Assembly: GCA_009733775.1 (NCBI GenBank)
Contig: WOGZ01000169.1
Location: forward strand, 1-64,000
Direction: 5' to 3'
Source: Alectoria sarmentosa
Taxonomy: Eukaryota; Ascomycota; Lecanoromycetes; Lecanorales; Parmeliaceae
DNA: 64,000 bases
Shown here: piece after piece, positions 25,201-38,327 of the stretch
Layout of the letters: each line of letters opens with the position of its first letter
How positions within the stretch are numbered: the stretch's first letter is position 1
Notes under the pieces: model-generated
The model's database searches: none
Seen by the model: only the letters and a program-made list of their open reading frames with translations
Told to the model about the DNA's origin: nothing
Made by a program: the position numbers and the translations under genes

Positions 25201-26931
25201 CGTATTTTTATAATATTAAAATTTCAAAGATTTCTTTATCGTTGTTTTATTAATATTAATCTTTTCATTAAGTTATTAATTCGATTTATCGTTATATTTA
25301 TTTTACAAAAAAATTATATTTCATAAAAAATTATTATCTCTTTTTTTCGAAAGTCGTTTTCATAATATTAAATTATTAAAGATTTTTTTAGTATTGCTTT
25401 ATTAAATTCGAAAAGTTTTTTTTTATTAATCTCTTTATTAAATTATCGATTTATTATATTAATTATAATATTTTACGAAAAACGATTCGCTATTTTTATC
25501 GCATAATTATATACCTCACTTATATTATAATTTAAATAAATTTATAAAACACGTTAATCGCTTATTTAAATGTTTCATTATTTTATCGATTTAAGCATTA
25601 ATAATTAAATAATTATATACGATAAATTCTTTTGCAATTATTATAAAAAAGTATTTAACTTTAAAAACAAGTTTTATAATTATATTCGAAGTCGCGAATG
25701 TTAAAAGTTAATATTTATTTTCGCTATTAAAAGTATTGCGATTCATAAATTTAATTTAACGTAATTTTCTATTTTTAAAAAAAACATTATAAGCGATATA
25801 AACATCGCTTTTAAAAAGACGAAAATAAAATATTTTACGCATATTATAATAGCATTTACTTTCGTTATAAAAAGTATATCATTTTATAAACTTAATTTAT
25901 TAATACTCACTTACGTTGAAAACACTTTTTTGAAAACATTAATTATTTTATCGATAACTTCGTCTCTTACATATCGAGTTATTTTATTATTTTTATTTAT
26001 TTATTAAACGATAAAATTATATCTTATAATCGTTAATTTATATATACGTTATACTTTATTAAATAAATTTCGATATATTATAAACTTTAAAATTATACTT
26101 TTTACGTTTATAATTTAAAATTTATACGAGAAATTTTATAATAAAAAGAAATTAATTGTTTTTACATTAAATAAAATCTTTAATTCTTTAATTAATTAGA
26201 ATATAATATTCGATTATCAAAAATCTCGTTTTAAATGTTTAAATTCGATCGTTAAAATCTCATTTTTCGTCGCTATAAAATCGAGTATTTAAATATTTAT
26301 CACGTAATTATTCGATTATATAAAATTTATAAAATATAACACTTTTATTAATATATATATAAACGATGTTCGAAAGTATATTATATCGTTAATTGATCTC
26401 GCTATCGTCGTTAAAACTTTTAAACGATATCGTATTTTAATATTTTAATAAAAAAAGTTATCGAAAGATTCACATTAAGTTATATAATATTTAAATAAAG
26501 TTGAACGTTTACGACTCGAAATTATTCGAATTAATTATATTATATTATTTTATAATTTATTTCGTAGTTGCGATATCGAATTTAAAAGAATTATTATATT
26601 ATTAAAATATCGAATTGCGTTTGTGATTATCATTTGCTCATTTTTATATCGATTTTCTTTATTTTTAAAGCTTTATAACGTTATAATATTAAACTCGCGA
26701 CGAGACTATTAGCGAACGTTGTAAATATAACATTATCATTATTATCGTCGTCGAAGAAAAAAACGATATTAAAATATCAAAATTGTTTTATTTAAATTGA
26801 TTTTCTTAGTATATATATATAGTGATTCTTTTATATAAAAATTATATATAATTTTTATTAACGTTATCGATAAAAAAGATTTATATCGATTTATAGCGAT
26901 AAAGATTATTATTACTCGAAGAGAAAAATAA
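22300..26931. mobile_element. Interior of the inner decayed retroelement
   Basis: Bracketed by the inner direct repeats. It contains internal duplications: about 22713-22812 with 25838-25937, 24324-24400 with 26317-26391, and 23063-23150 with 23200-23290. No protein motif survives. Assignment as a retroelement rests only on the flanking repeats and the length. Confidence 0.5.
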
Positions 26932-27144
26932 TGTTACGAGCGTATTTTACTTAATTTTATTATATATTTAACTTTATTAAGTCTATCGACTTTAGCGTAA
27001 TTTAAAGATTTATATATAAATCTCTTTTTTTTATATATAGTTTTCTAATTTTATTATTCTCGTTATATACACTTATATAATTTTAAACTTTATATTAATT
27101 TTAATAAAAGTTTTATAAACTTTTTTTTATAAATTATTCGATAT
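26932..27144 (+). repeat. Right inner direct repeat, probable LTR
   Basis: Begins TGTTACGAGCG and parallels 22090-22297. Cytosines that are T in the left copy survive at several places here (TTACTTAA versus TTATTTAA, ATTCTCG versus ATTTTCG), so the two copies decayed independently. Extent of the right end is approximate. Confidence 0.65.
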
Positions 27145-30100
27145 AATATTAAGCGTTAATATAAATAAATTATTTATAATATAATATTTTCGTATTTTAA
27201 ATTAATTTAAAAAGTTTAACGATTTAAAAAGTTCGTCGAATTTATTTTTCTTATTTTTTTAAATTTAGCGAAAGTCTTTAAAAGTAATTTTTATTTAAAT
27301 ATAAATAATAACTTTATAACGAAATAACTTTTATTATAAAATAAGATTTTAAAAAAAGCATTTATTATCTTATTACGCGAGTTAAAATTATATTATATAT
27401 TTAATTTTAATTTTCGAAATTAATTTATTTAATAATCGTATATTTTTTCGTTAAAAATTAAATTCAAAAAATAAATTAAAGATTTATAATTAATATAAAT
27501 AATAATTAAAAAATATAAATGTTTATATAAATATTTATATTTAATAACGAACATTATTATAATATAAAAAATTTTTAATAAATAAAGTATTTTTATTTAA
27601 TAAACGCGAACTTAAATATAAAAAAATTATAAATTATCGAAACTTTTATTATTTTAATATTTATAATATTAATATTTTTAAAAAATTTAAATTATATAAT
27701 AATAAAATCGATTTCGAATTTAAAAGTATTAATATAAAAATGTATAAAAAAACGTAAATCGATGTGATATATATTTACTTAAATAATATTTTTAAATTTA
27801 ATAATTTTGAAAAAAAATTATTTTAAAATATTTTAATATTATATTATTTTATTTTATTAATTAATCGAATTTAAAAATGAAAAAAATTAATGAAATTTTT
27901 AATTTATCGTTTAACAATTTTTATTTTATTAAAAAATTATTGTATGTTAAATTAATTTAAAAAGATAAATTATTTAATTATTTTAGTAATTCGTTTTTAA
28001 AATTTTCGTATTACTTTATTAACAAAATAAATTATTTTTAAAATAATAATTTTAAAATAATAATTTTAAAAGCGAATAAATAAAGCTTTTTAAAAAAAAG
28101 TTTAAAATATATTTATTTCATTTTTGAAAAAAATAATATCGTAAAAATTCGTATTATTTTTCAAAATTAATAAATTTTTCGAAGAAATCGTCGATATAAA
28201 AATTTAATATAAAAAATTTATTAAAATTTTACGAATATAACAATAAAGATTTTTTAATAAAAGACGAAAAAGTTTCGAAAATATAATATATAAATTTTAT
28301 TATCGTAAATTTTATTAATTTTTATTTTTATTATATTTTTATAAATTATATTTATTTTATTTTTAAAATTATAAAGATAAAATAATGTCGATTTTTTAAA
28401 TATAACGAAATAATAAAATAAACGTACTTGAAATTTATTATAAAAAAATATTAATATTTTAAATTAAAAAAATTATTATATATTTTAAAAGAGAATATAA
28501 AATATACTTTAAAAATAATTTAAAAATAATCGAATATAATTTTAAATTCATTTTTAAATTTAAAATTTTCGATTTTATCGATAATAATAACTTTAATATT
28601 TTATTAAATCCTTTTTTAATTAATTTATAAACATTTTCTTTAATGTTATTTTCGATAATTTTACGAAATCATTATTTAATATACGTCGATCTTTTTTTGT
28701 ACTTATATTAAAAATTAATTTAATTTTTAATTTAATATATATTTAATAAATAATATAATCGATATAAAAAAGATTTTCAAAATTCGTATTATTTAAATAT
28801 TAATAAAAATAAAATAAATATAACATTTTATATTTAATTATTTTCGTAAAAATAAAATTTTGTAATATAAAACTTATCGAAAAAGTTTATTTTTTTGATA
28901 CTTTAATAAAAGTGTTTAATTTAATAAAAACACGATTCACACGTTTATTTAAATAAAGATTTAATTTGTTAAAAATAAAATGCTTTAAATTAATATAAAA
29001 ATGAAATTTTTCTAACAGATTAAAAGCATTATTCGATTAATTAAAACGATTAATTATCTTTTCGAAAAAGATTTCGAAGATTTCTTTAAAGAATTTTTTA
29101 AAAAAACATTTTTTTAATTAATTTCTTATTTTAATAATAAAGAAAATAAATATTTTAACATTTTAAAATTATATTAACAAAAACTCAATAAGGTTTTTTT
29201 AAAAAGATTCGTTTTCGATATCGAAAAGATCATTTTATTTACTATTGAAACTTTTCGAATTCGAGAAATTTGATTTTTCTTTAATGATTCTTTCGAGCAT
29301 AATTATAATATTATTAAATTAAAAAATCGTATAAAAAATGTAAAAAACTTGATTTAAAATTATTATAATAGAAAAAAATCGAATATAACGCTTCGCTTTT
29401 ATAATAACGATATTTTAAATTATATTAATAAAAAATTAAATAAATTAAATTTATTAAAATAGTATTAATATTTGCGAATTTTATTAAAAATAAATAAAAA
29501 AAAGATATTTAATTTATATTCATTTAAAATTACGTTTATTAAAATAAAAATTAAAAAAAAATAAAGCATTATAATAATCGATATAAATTAAAAAATTTGT
29601 TAAAAAATTTAAAGAAAACTTAAATTAAATTAAATAATAAAAGCTTGATTTTTAATTATAAATTTCTTTAAATTACGCTTTTTAAACACTCGAATATAAA
29701 AACGCTTAAGTTTTTAATATATAATAAATAATTATATTATTAAATTTATTTATAATATATCGATTTTATTATTTTAAAAAATATAACAAATTAATATAAA
29801 AATGTTATATTTTTCAATTAACTTATTAAACATTTTTATTAAAAATTTAAATTCGACTTTTTTATTAATACGTTTTTAACTTTTTCTCTTAAAATGTTTT
29901 ATAAAAAGTATTTAAAATTATTTAAATTGTTAAAAGAAACAATGTTAATAAAATTTTTAAGGTTATTTAAAAACAAGTTAAAATCATTATTAAAATTACT
30001 TTTTTTATTAACGTCGAAGTTTATTTTAATTTTTAATATTAATTTTTCGCATTTTTCGATGCGAGTTTTTTTATTTAAATTAAAACCTTTGTTTAAAAAT

Positions 30101-31640
30101 GTTTTTATTAAAGAAGTTTCTTATTTTATTAAATATATCGAAAAAAACAAGTTAATCATTTTATAATAAAGCGAAAAATTTAATAAATTTAAAAGAATAT
30201 CGTTTATCGTAAATAAAGACATCGAGAAAATTAGCGAAATAAATCGAAAAATGTTTAAAAAAATGTTAAAATTATACGAATAAATATTATCGTCGAATTT
30301 TTAAAATATATTAAAATAAAGTTTATTTAAATAAGATTTTCGAAAATAGTATTTTTTAAATAAAATTATTTTCAAATAAAAGAATTTCATTTTAACAATT
30401 TTTAAAAAATATAATTAAAACGTTCGCATTTAATATATAAACGATTATTTTTATTTATATATTTTTATTTACTTTCATTAATTTAAAAATTATTCGATTC
30501 GATTCGAATAAAAAGAAAATTCGAAATAAATTAAAAGTTGCGAAAACGATTACTCGAATTCGTATTAAAACCTTCTTCGATATTCTTTCGATTAAGATTT
30601 TAAATTAATATAAAATACGATATCGTTTTTTAAATTGTGTTTATAAACAAAAAAAAAATCGAAATAATTATTAATCTTTAAATAAATTTTAATAAATAAT
30701 TTAAAAAAAAATTAAGTTTTTTATTACTCGAATTTTCGATAGAAAATAAATAATAAAACTATTTATTATTTTAATAAATTTTCTTTATAAAACTTTTATA
30801 AAAGCGAAGTTTTTTAAATTTAATATATAATATCTTAAATTTAATATTTTCGTTTAATAATTTTTAAATTTCAAAATTAATACTTTTAATTTTCTTTATT
30901 AAATAATAAATATTATATAACGAACGATTTAACGATGTTATTTCTCGAATAATTTTTTTACGAATTTTTTAATTATTTAAATTTCGAATAAATGTTTTAA
31001 AAATAATATTAAATATAATTAATTTTAAAAACGTTTACGAAATCGTGTTAAAAGTGAAAATAAAACGATTTTTAACATTAATTATTTATATTAAATTTTT
31101 TATTTATTTACAATAAATGATAAATGATTTTACGAATTTTAAAATAAATAAATTAATTTAACGTTAAAAGAAATTTAAGAAATTTTTACAATTTTAATAA
31201 AAAAAAAATTATAAATTTTTTTTAAAAAGTGTTCGACGATTATTAAAACAAGATTCGAATTAATTAATATACGAATAATTTCGAAATTTACTTTAATATA
31301 TTTAATAATATTATTATTAAATAAAATGTTTAAATTTTTTAAATATATATAAAAAGAAATAAGTTTATTAAAGTTTTAATTATTTTTTATTTTATAATTG
31401 AATTTAATTTATTATTCAATAAATGAAATATTAATATTAAAAAAAATATTATAAAAAGTAAAAATCGAGCTTGTTTATATATATATTATAATTATTATTT
31501 ATTTAATAATAGAAAATGTTATAATAACAATTCGAGAAGATTTTTTAAATTAATTTAAAAACGTGTTTTAATAATGAGAAAAGCCTTTAAAATTGTCGAC
31601 AAAATTGAATTCGATATGACTGAATTCGAGAGAGTTGATA

Positions 31641-33645
31641 TAAAACATCAGATATTTTATAGCGTAACGATGTGCTAATTGTTTCAACAAACTTCGGGTT
31701 CTCAGGCGAGGAGTTCTAAGAACTGCCAAGATGCCGTAAAGTAACAATGCCGAGAATTTATTTAAAAAGAGAATCTGGTGACGGTGACTTTGTTAGAAAA
31801 CTGCTTAAGGATCTTCGAAACAATTAGCAAGGAATTCTTTGAAAAAAACGAGAGTAAATCATTCGATAGAAAGGACAGGTTTCAATAACGACAATGAAGT
31901 TAGGAAATGACGACTCAATAGGACAAGAATCAGGGATTACAAACGACAGACAAGAATGTAAAGACTATGATCACTTTACAAGGCCACCAGTAATCTCCCT
32001 GATATCGCCAAAGACTATGATGTGAAGAATTCGTAATGGATAGGAAGGATGATGAAATCTATGAAGCAGGAAGATTCTTCTAGCAAGGATCTCCGCCAAG
32101 CACTATTAGCTATATATGGGATAGTCTGAGAAGCCTCCCGGTAGCACCTTCCTCCTAGGCTCCTCTCGGGTCTCTCAAATTCTTGAAGCTTCCCTCCGCG
32201 CTCCTCCGTTCCTCCACCTCGTCCTTTAACCTCTTCTGATTCAATCAAAACTTTCCTGACTCGGTCTGTCTGTATCTACAAGTCCGCATGTTGGTGGCTT
32301 CAATATCAGCGTGCCGCTAGCTCCAAGGGCGCAGGTTAATTCTCGATTCTATTGTCCCATAAGACCATTCTCCGCATGCTTGACTCCGCACTTGTGGAAC
32401 CTGATTACATGATTGGCCGACTGATATGTTGTAACCGAGATCTTCTGAATACCGTCTCAATTCTTACGGCTCTCAAAGACTCGGTTAGAGACAAAGAAGG
32501 CATTTTCACGGAATAAAATCGAACAAGAGGTCCACGCTCCCATTTGTGACCGACATGAGTTCCTGCTGCCATACAATTGGTTTCTCCTTGCTGCATACAG
32601 CTTCTTGCATCATACTGGCCACTTTGACCACACAAGCACACCTGGACCAGCCCGGCGGCAGTTGCGATCCCAATTACATAGGGATATCTTATGATTCCGA
32701 AGGCGACGCTTTGTTATGAATCTCGTAAGACTGAGTAAGTTGTTGAGAATATGAGCTGATGAGCTCAGATCCAGTCATCGCAGACCAGGGAAATTCGATC
32801 CTTCTAACATCTTCCATAGTTGTTGACGAAATTCCGGTATAAGGTTGAAGGCTGGCGATATTGGCACCGCATGTCAGCCTGCATGTCAGCGCGGAAATCC
32901 GTGGGATTGTGCTCGGACCCTCGAGGAAACGATTAAGTCATCTTTCCATTGGATCTTTGGCTTATATATACCACGTAGATCACTCTGACTTGAAATGAAA
33001 TCATCGTCGTCCGTAATCAACGCGTCGCCCGTTTTCTCCGTCTTGATTAGGCCAATTTGTTCGCCGACAGGGTCCAAGGCGCATACCACTGTGCTAGATG
33101 AACAGAACGCTTGAAGAAAGGAGATGGATTCATTGCCCGAGGCTGAAAATGAGAGAAGGGTTCGCCTACTAGCGGCCCGTCCAAATAGATACAACGGGGC
33201 GCTGACATGAATAATAACTACCTGCCAAATCTGCTTCTTTCGCTCAGACTGAAACCTACAGGATGTTAACATTGAAGAGGAATGAAACTTGGGCACCTTT
33301 GAAGATTGGTTATATGATTCATTTAAAAAGGCCCAGAAGGTCAAATTGAAACCCTAGGTTGCCTGTGGTAGCAGGTACGGAATTCAGAAGTCTGAAGTCT
33401 GAAGCGATAGGCTGCCTCGCCCACGAGAAGCGAAATAAAGCATGCCAAATATCATCAAAAGTCCTTTTCCTCCAACACCCTAGTTATCATCAGCGCTTAT
33501 CAAAACCATCAAGAATTATATCCAAACGTCATGAATATGGATCCTGCACGCGAACCAAAAAGCCAATGCGCATACCAGAGACTGCGCGTATTATTAATAC
33601 AATGTACGTTTGACAAATCCCGCCTACGCCAAAGGTTATTCAGCG
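31641..33645. other. Block edge and gene-poor stretch
   Basis: Beyond the repeat copy there are only short frames. The longest, minus 32886-33344 (152 codons), has a plausible protein-like middle (SERKKQIWQVVIIHVSAP... and an acidic tail) but no recognised domain, so a partial or multi-exon gene cannot be excluded. Confidence 0.4.
32007..32156 (+). repeat. Right copy of the 150-bp direct repeat, nearly undecayed
   Basis: The counterpart of 20170-20319, in GC-normal sequence. After the end of the match it continues with CT-rich sequence to TGTATCTACA at about 32280. If this is a 3' LTR starting TGTGAAGAATTC (32021), that CA could be its terminus, giving an LTR near 260 bp, but the left copy does not match beyond 20319. 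Confidence 0.7.
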
Positions 33646-34547
33646 CTATAGCTGACCCTTATGTGTAGGCCCTGCTGTCTTTGTTGGAGCCCATGGTGGT
33701 AGATGAGGATGCGCGTGCGCCCCGGGGTCTCCTCGGCGATGGACCCCTTGTCCAGGAACGGGGCCTTGAAGTCCACCCAGGACGGTGGGAAGTGCAGTTG
33801 GAGGATCGACCCCTTGAGAATAGCCTGGTACGCAGGTGGAGAAAGCCGGGTCCAATTCAAAAATAAAGGAAGGAGGGGCTATCAAGGGCGCGTATGTTTC
33901 TCCAGGAGGTACTTCTATGCCAGAAGGAGGACATGGGAGATCCGCGAAATTGAAGACATTGGTTGATTGAGCACCTATGTCTATAGTTGACAGCTCGCCA
34001 GGAGCGAATGATGTGGTGATAGGGCCGTAGCCTTGGCCGATTTGGTTACAACCATCGCTAGCCATGATAGATGGGAAGATCGCGTATATGCTTGGGGGTT
34101 CTCTATGATCATGACTCAGCTTACTATTCACTACACAGAGAGGGAACGATATACACAGAGAGTCCAGACGGAATAGCCGAGGTTGGGGGACTGGCCAATG
34201 AAGCCAGACACGCCGTGTTCTGCGACTCAGTCGGCCAGTAAAAGATGGACACATACTGGACCAATTAGCGAGACTGCATGGATGGAAAGACCGGTGTGAC
34301 TGACTTGGTAGAATATATTGCAGTTGTATGTTTGGCAGGTAGACGTAGGCGACTCGTTGGAAACAGTACTGGAAGGATCTGCTGGAGGTGCTTCGGTGAT
34401 TTGGAATGAAACATTCCAATCTCGTGCAGCGATAGGTTGAGCCAAGGGAGATCGCCTATTGTAGCGATCTTTGGGCGACGCAGAACAAGTGGGCGCACAT
34501 GAGAAGGCTGCGATGCAAGCAAGCACCGCAAGGCTGAGCTTTTCCAT
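33646..34547 (-). CDS. Secreted protein with a Cys/Pro-rich conserved C-terminal block, unknown function
   Basis: Three exons on the minus strand, 34547-34305, 34219-34155 and 34102-33646, give 254 residues. Intron 1 is 85 nt (GTCAGT...GTCGCAG), intron 2 is 52 nt (GTATAT...ATCATAG). Residues 1-23 (MEKLSLAVLACIAAFSCAPTCSA at the start) are a signal peptide. After a Ser/Pro-rich stretch comes a Cys-containing region (TCQTYNC, ACLAS, DGCNQ). The most family-like block follows: FADLPCPP, then YAPLIAPPSFIFELDPAFSTCVP, then QGVDPPTALP. I recall this block from uncharacterised secreted proteins of filamentous ascomycetes but know no function. The Arg/His-rich final 45 residues look unlike the rest, so the true 3' end may be spliced differently. 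It is divergent from the pepsin-like gene. Confidence 0.65.
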
Positions 34548-35644
34548 TGGTATGGTCTACACCTGCGGTGTTTCACAAGGACTAGATGTGGGAGGAAAGG
34601 TAACGTAAAGGAAATCCCTCTCAAATATTTGGGAGGAGTTGGAATATATGCAAGTATCCGTGATCCCTTCATAGATGATAATGAAAGGTAGAAAAGACCG
34701 TCTGACGTGAATGGGAAATTGCAAAGGCATAATACATCCCTCTCGGCCTCTTCCCAAAGTGGTTTACACGCAGAAGAGATGAGCAAGGACTTCCTCAGAG
34801 CACTCGCAGACGCCCATCGAGATTAGCCGTACGGAAACGGACTGTGGATGCGCAAAAGGAGCGCAATAACGCGTAGTTGGGGGAAGGAAGATGTACTCGG
34901 CTTTTAAACGATCCAGTGATCACTTTGCATCTTCTATACCCAGGTGGCACGAGGCATATGACAGGGGATTTTTGCAATGTTGCAATGGACGCAGAGGCAG
35001 ATATTTTCTGAAACAATCTTGCATGTGAAGAGCCGCCCTCGGTGAAAATCATGATTATGGATTGGTTGGTCCGGTACTATACCTGACTGACGGTACCAAG
35101 AGACATAGCTGGGTGGTCAGGAACCATTGCTAAGCCTCAAAAGCACTCCCTCTTTCACGAAAGCGCCCATGAGTGGAAGACGGGGGAAACGAGGCTCAAC
35201 GTTCCGACCAGATGAGAAAACACGGGGCCAAAACTCTCTGCTAAGGGGACGCCCCTTCTCATGCTTAGACGTGGCACAGCAGGAAACAACTGGGCTGCAC
35301 AGCTGACGCGCACTTATCATTGGTCCCGGATTGATTCAATGTGGGCGTCCAACTCAGCTTGTGGTGTTTGGGGTGTTTGTGCCTCACAAGGACTTGCAGG
35401 AGGATTCGACATGAAACCAGACTGCAGAGGGGCGGAGGGCTGTGCACTCAGCCCAGAACATTGAAAACTTTTGATTTTATTGCTGTCCTTCTCCAGTAGT
35501 GCTCTAATACATTGACGGATGCCTGTGATTTAAAGGTGATCTTATCCTTAATTTCAAGTCTTTCGGAAAGGATGGAGAGTTGACAAGGAGTGAAAAAGTT
35601 GATGTTGGCACTCACATTCTTGCCAGCCTTACCAGCTCAGCCTT
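34548..35644. other. Divergent intergenic region, nothing recognised
   Basis: Separates the start of the secreted-protein gene from that of the pepsin-like gene and so carries both promoters. Only short frames occur. Confidence 0.55.
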
Positions 35645-38327
35645 ATGATGATGACGACGCCATCAGCCCTACAGCTACTCCCTAGAGCCTCCGGGCCGTC
35701 TTCCTCTCCGGCTCCCATTTCCTGGCCTCCATCGCAGTACTGGTAAGATACATTCGTACGTTATACATTCATACATGCAGACATTCATACAAACAGAGTG
35801 ATTTCGAAGGCTTACTTGCTATCATCGCGCCTCATCATTCTCTCCTCCCCAAGTTTGTATCTATTCATAGCAATTGTACTCTAGGTGCTGACAATCCATC
35901 TAATTCTCAAAGGGATGGCGATGATGGCTCTTGGTCTTCATTTACCTTGCGGGTTGGGAACCCAGAGCAAACTGTTCGAGTGCTCATCTCCACCGCCGGC
36001 GAAGCCACCTGGGTCGTCCTACCTCAAGGATGCCCACCCGGTACTCCCGGCATCACTTCTTCATTGACATGTTCCCAATCTCGCGGTGAACTCTTTGATC
36101 CCTCACTGTCCAAAAACTGGACCAGCTTGGGCAACTACTCCCTGGGTTTGGAAGCAAATCTTGGTTATAATGATCCCGGAAGCTACGGATTGGATACAGT
36201 AGCGCTAGGCATGAGTAACGCTAGCGGTGGACCAACGCTACAAGATCAAGTGGTTGCTGGCTTGGTGACCTATGATTTTTATACCGGCCTTTTTGGCTTG
36301 GGTGATCAACCGGTGAACCTCACGGCTTCTCAAGACTATAGAAATCTTAGCGACACAATTCCACGTCCAAGCTTCTTAACCACGATGAAGACCCAGAACC
36401 TAATTCCAAGTCTGTCTTGGGCCTATACTGCCGGAGCTATCTACCGTGAGTTTTATTTCTCAAGCCGCTTTTGCATCTCATCTATACCAACGCTCCAGAT
36501 TTTACAAGAGCTTTCTCTGCTTTCCCAATTACTGCGAACAGACATGAGTAGCATGCTCAGTATTTGGAGAGGTTCTGAATAAGCAGATGCTCGAATGCTG
36601 CTTCACTCCCTCTTTACCAAGTACTGACTCTTAGCAGAGTTGAAGGGCGGCGTCTTCGGGAGCTTGACATTTGGAGGCTACGATCATTCGAGACTAGTCC
36701 CGAACAATGTTACTTTTGATCTCGCTCCGGACATCTCCAGAGACCTGGTCGTTGGTCTGCAATCGATAACTTCGACCGCCGCGAACGGCTCCGCAATATC
36801 TTTGCTGCCAAACTCGATCCAGACTTTCATCGACTCAACCTTTCCATTCATCTACCTCCCTCTCGAATCGTGCCAAGCTTTTGAAGAAGCCTTCGATCTA
36901 ACATGGAATGCTACGGAGGGGTGGTACTTTGTCAATGACACGCTTCATCAGAGCTTGACAGCAAGGAATCCCAACATTACCTTCCAGATCGCAAACTCAC
37001 AGACAGGTGGGCCTACTGTTGATATCGTCTTGCCATACGCAAGTTTTGATCTTCTTGCTTCTTACCCAACGGTAACCGATGCCACTCGTTATTTCCCGCT
37101 ACAAAGAGCCACGAACGAGTCTCAGTACACTCTTGGTCGAACCTTCCTGCAAGAAGCGTATGTATCATGTCGTATCAAAACCTTACCGGCTCAAAAGGCT
37201 GATCAAGTTGATTCAGATATCTAATCACCAATTATGAGTTCTCTAATTTCTCCGTATCGCAGGCTAGATTTGAAGAAGGCCTCTCCGAAAACCTAGTCGC
37301 CCTTCCTTCTGCAGATCCTCCTTCTGTACCAAAATCACATAGTCGCCCCAGCCGCAACTCTATCATAGGAATAAGCATTGGAGTCACAGCATTCCTCACT
37401 CTCATCATTTTCCTGTTCTATCTTGCGCAAAAAAGGCGCAGGTACTCTCGAAAGAACGATATGAGTAAGAGCACAGAATCTCCAAGGTTCTCACAGGACC
37501 TCAAGCCTGCGAATCTTTCTGCATTACACGAGATCGACAACAACAGCTTTTACGAACATAGGGAGCTCCCTGATAGCGGAAAGGTGGAGCTTCTAGATGG
37601 GAATTCGCCGTCAGGGTCTGGCAACGAAATCTCAGAAATGCCTCAGTCTCCTACACCTGCACCACTGTATGAACTTGGAACTAGACATACATCCATTGCG
37701 ACCTCTACTGGCCACCGACAGAGTGATCGAAATAGATACGCAATCTTTGTCAGAACTGGCATTTCACTGGAAAGTAGCGACAGCTCTGGGGCATTGAAAG
37801 AGTCTCCTTGCGTCGAAACAGTGATATCGTCGTCACCAAGACACAAATCACTGAACCTGGACAGACCGTTACCAATGCCGCCTGAGCGGACGTTGGAATA
37901 TTTGAATCGGGCCCTGCCATCGATTCCGAATTCAGATAGCACACAAATCTCGTCGACAAAGACCAGCTCTTCCAGTCCCATCTCAGCCACGAATGGCATT
38001 CATACCCTGTCAAGCAGGAGCTCTGTCACCACGTTTTCCGATTCCGGAACCGCCCCTCCCGATATGTCACTCGACATGATTGGGAAGGACTACGATATGA
38101 GCTGGGAATGCCACCGCCGACCGGAGCCTTCGCTCTTGACTTTGTCCTCCAGAGAGGTCATGATAGTACCTGAGGTCACAGGAAGAGAGATGCGTGAGCA
38201 TCCCTCTCTGAGCTCTCTGTCGACAGAGGTCGAGATAGTAGTTCCACCTCGAGTACCGAAATCGCAGATACTGAGCAGCCCAAGTAGCCGCAAGGGAGAG
38301 CCAAGACCACGTGGAAACTTTTTCTAG
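35645..38327 (+). CDS. Membrane-anchored pepsin-like protein lacking the first catalytic Asp
   Basis: Four exons, 35645-35742, 35913-36445, 36638-37157 and 37217-38327, give 753 residues; introns are 170, 192 and 59 nt with good GTAAGA, GTGAGT and GTATGT donors. The N-terminal lobe starts DGDDGSWSSFTLRVGNPEQ and follows the A1 peptidase pattern, but where DTGS is expected it reads STAGEATWVVLP (Ser59). The second lobe has FGSLTFGGYD (about 217-226) and IDSTFPFIYLP (Asp276). It closes with TLGRTFLQEAYLITNYE, the usual A1 end. A transmembrane helix at about 432-454 (IIGISIGVTAFLTLIIFLFYLA) is followed by Lys/Arg and a ~295-residue Ser/Pro-rich cytosolic tail. With one Asp missing it is probably inactive and may act as a wall or surface sensor. 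There is no clear N-terminal signal peptide in exon 1, so an earlier exon may be missing. Confidence 0.85.

Larger units (their letters stand above)
20180..31640. repeat. Large AT-rich decayed block, about 11.5 kb, with nested repeats
   Basis: Nearly pure A/T with interspersed CG dinucleotides. It contains two nested direct-repeat pairs (20170/32007 outside, 22090/26932 inside) and several shorter internal repeats. The few open frames (22885-23067, 29894-30166) translate to Lys/Leu/Phe/Ile-rich strings expected from composition. GC content recovers gradually between about 31.55 and 31.7 kb. No transposase, integrase or reverse-transcriptase motif can be read through the decay. Confidence 0.85.

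Noticed and set aside
29894..30166. 90-codon plus-strand frame in the AT block
   Set aside because: Translation is almost only Lys, Leu, Phe, Ile; such frames arise from AT composition. No motif.
20170..32156. Firm call of the 150-bp pair as LTRs of one element
   Set aside because: The left match stops at 20319 although the right sequence continues to a possible CA end near 32280, and similarity extends before the TG, so another dispersed repeat is also possible.
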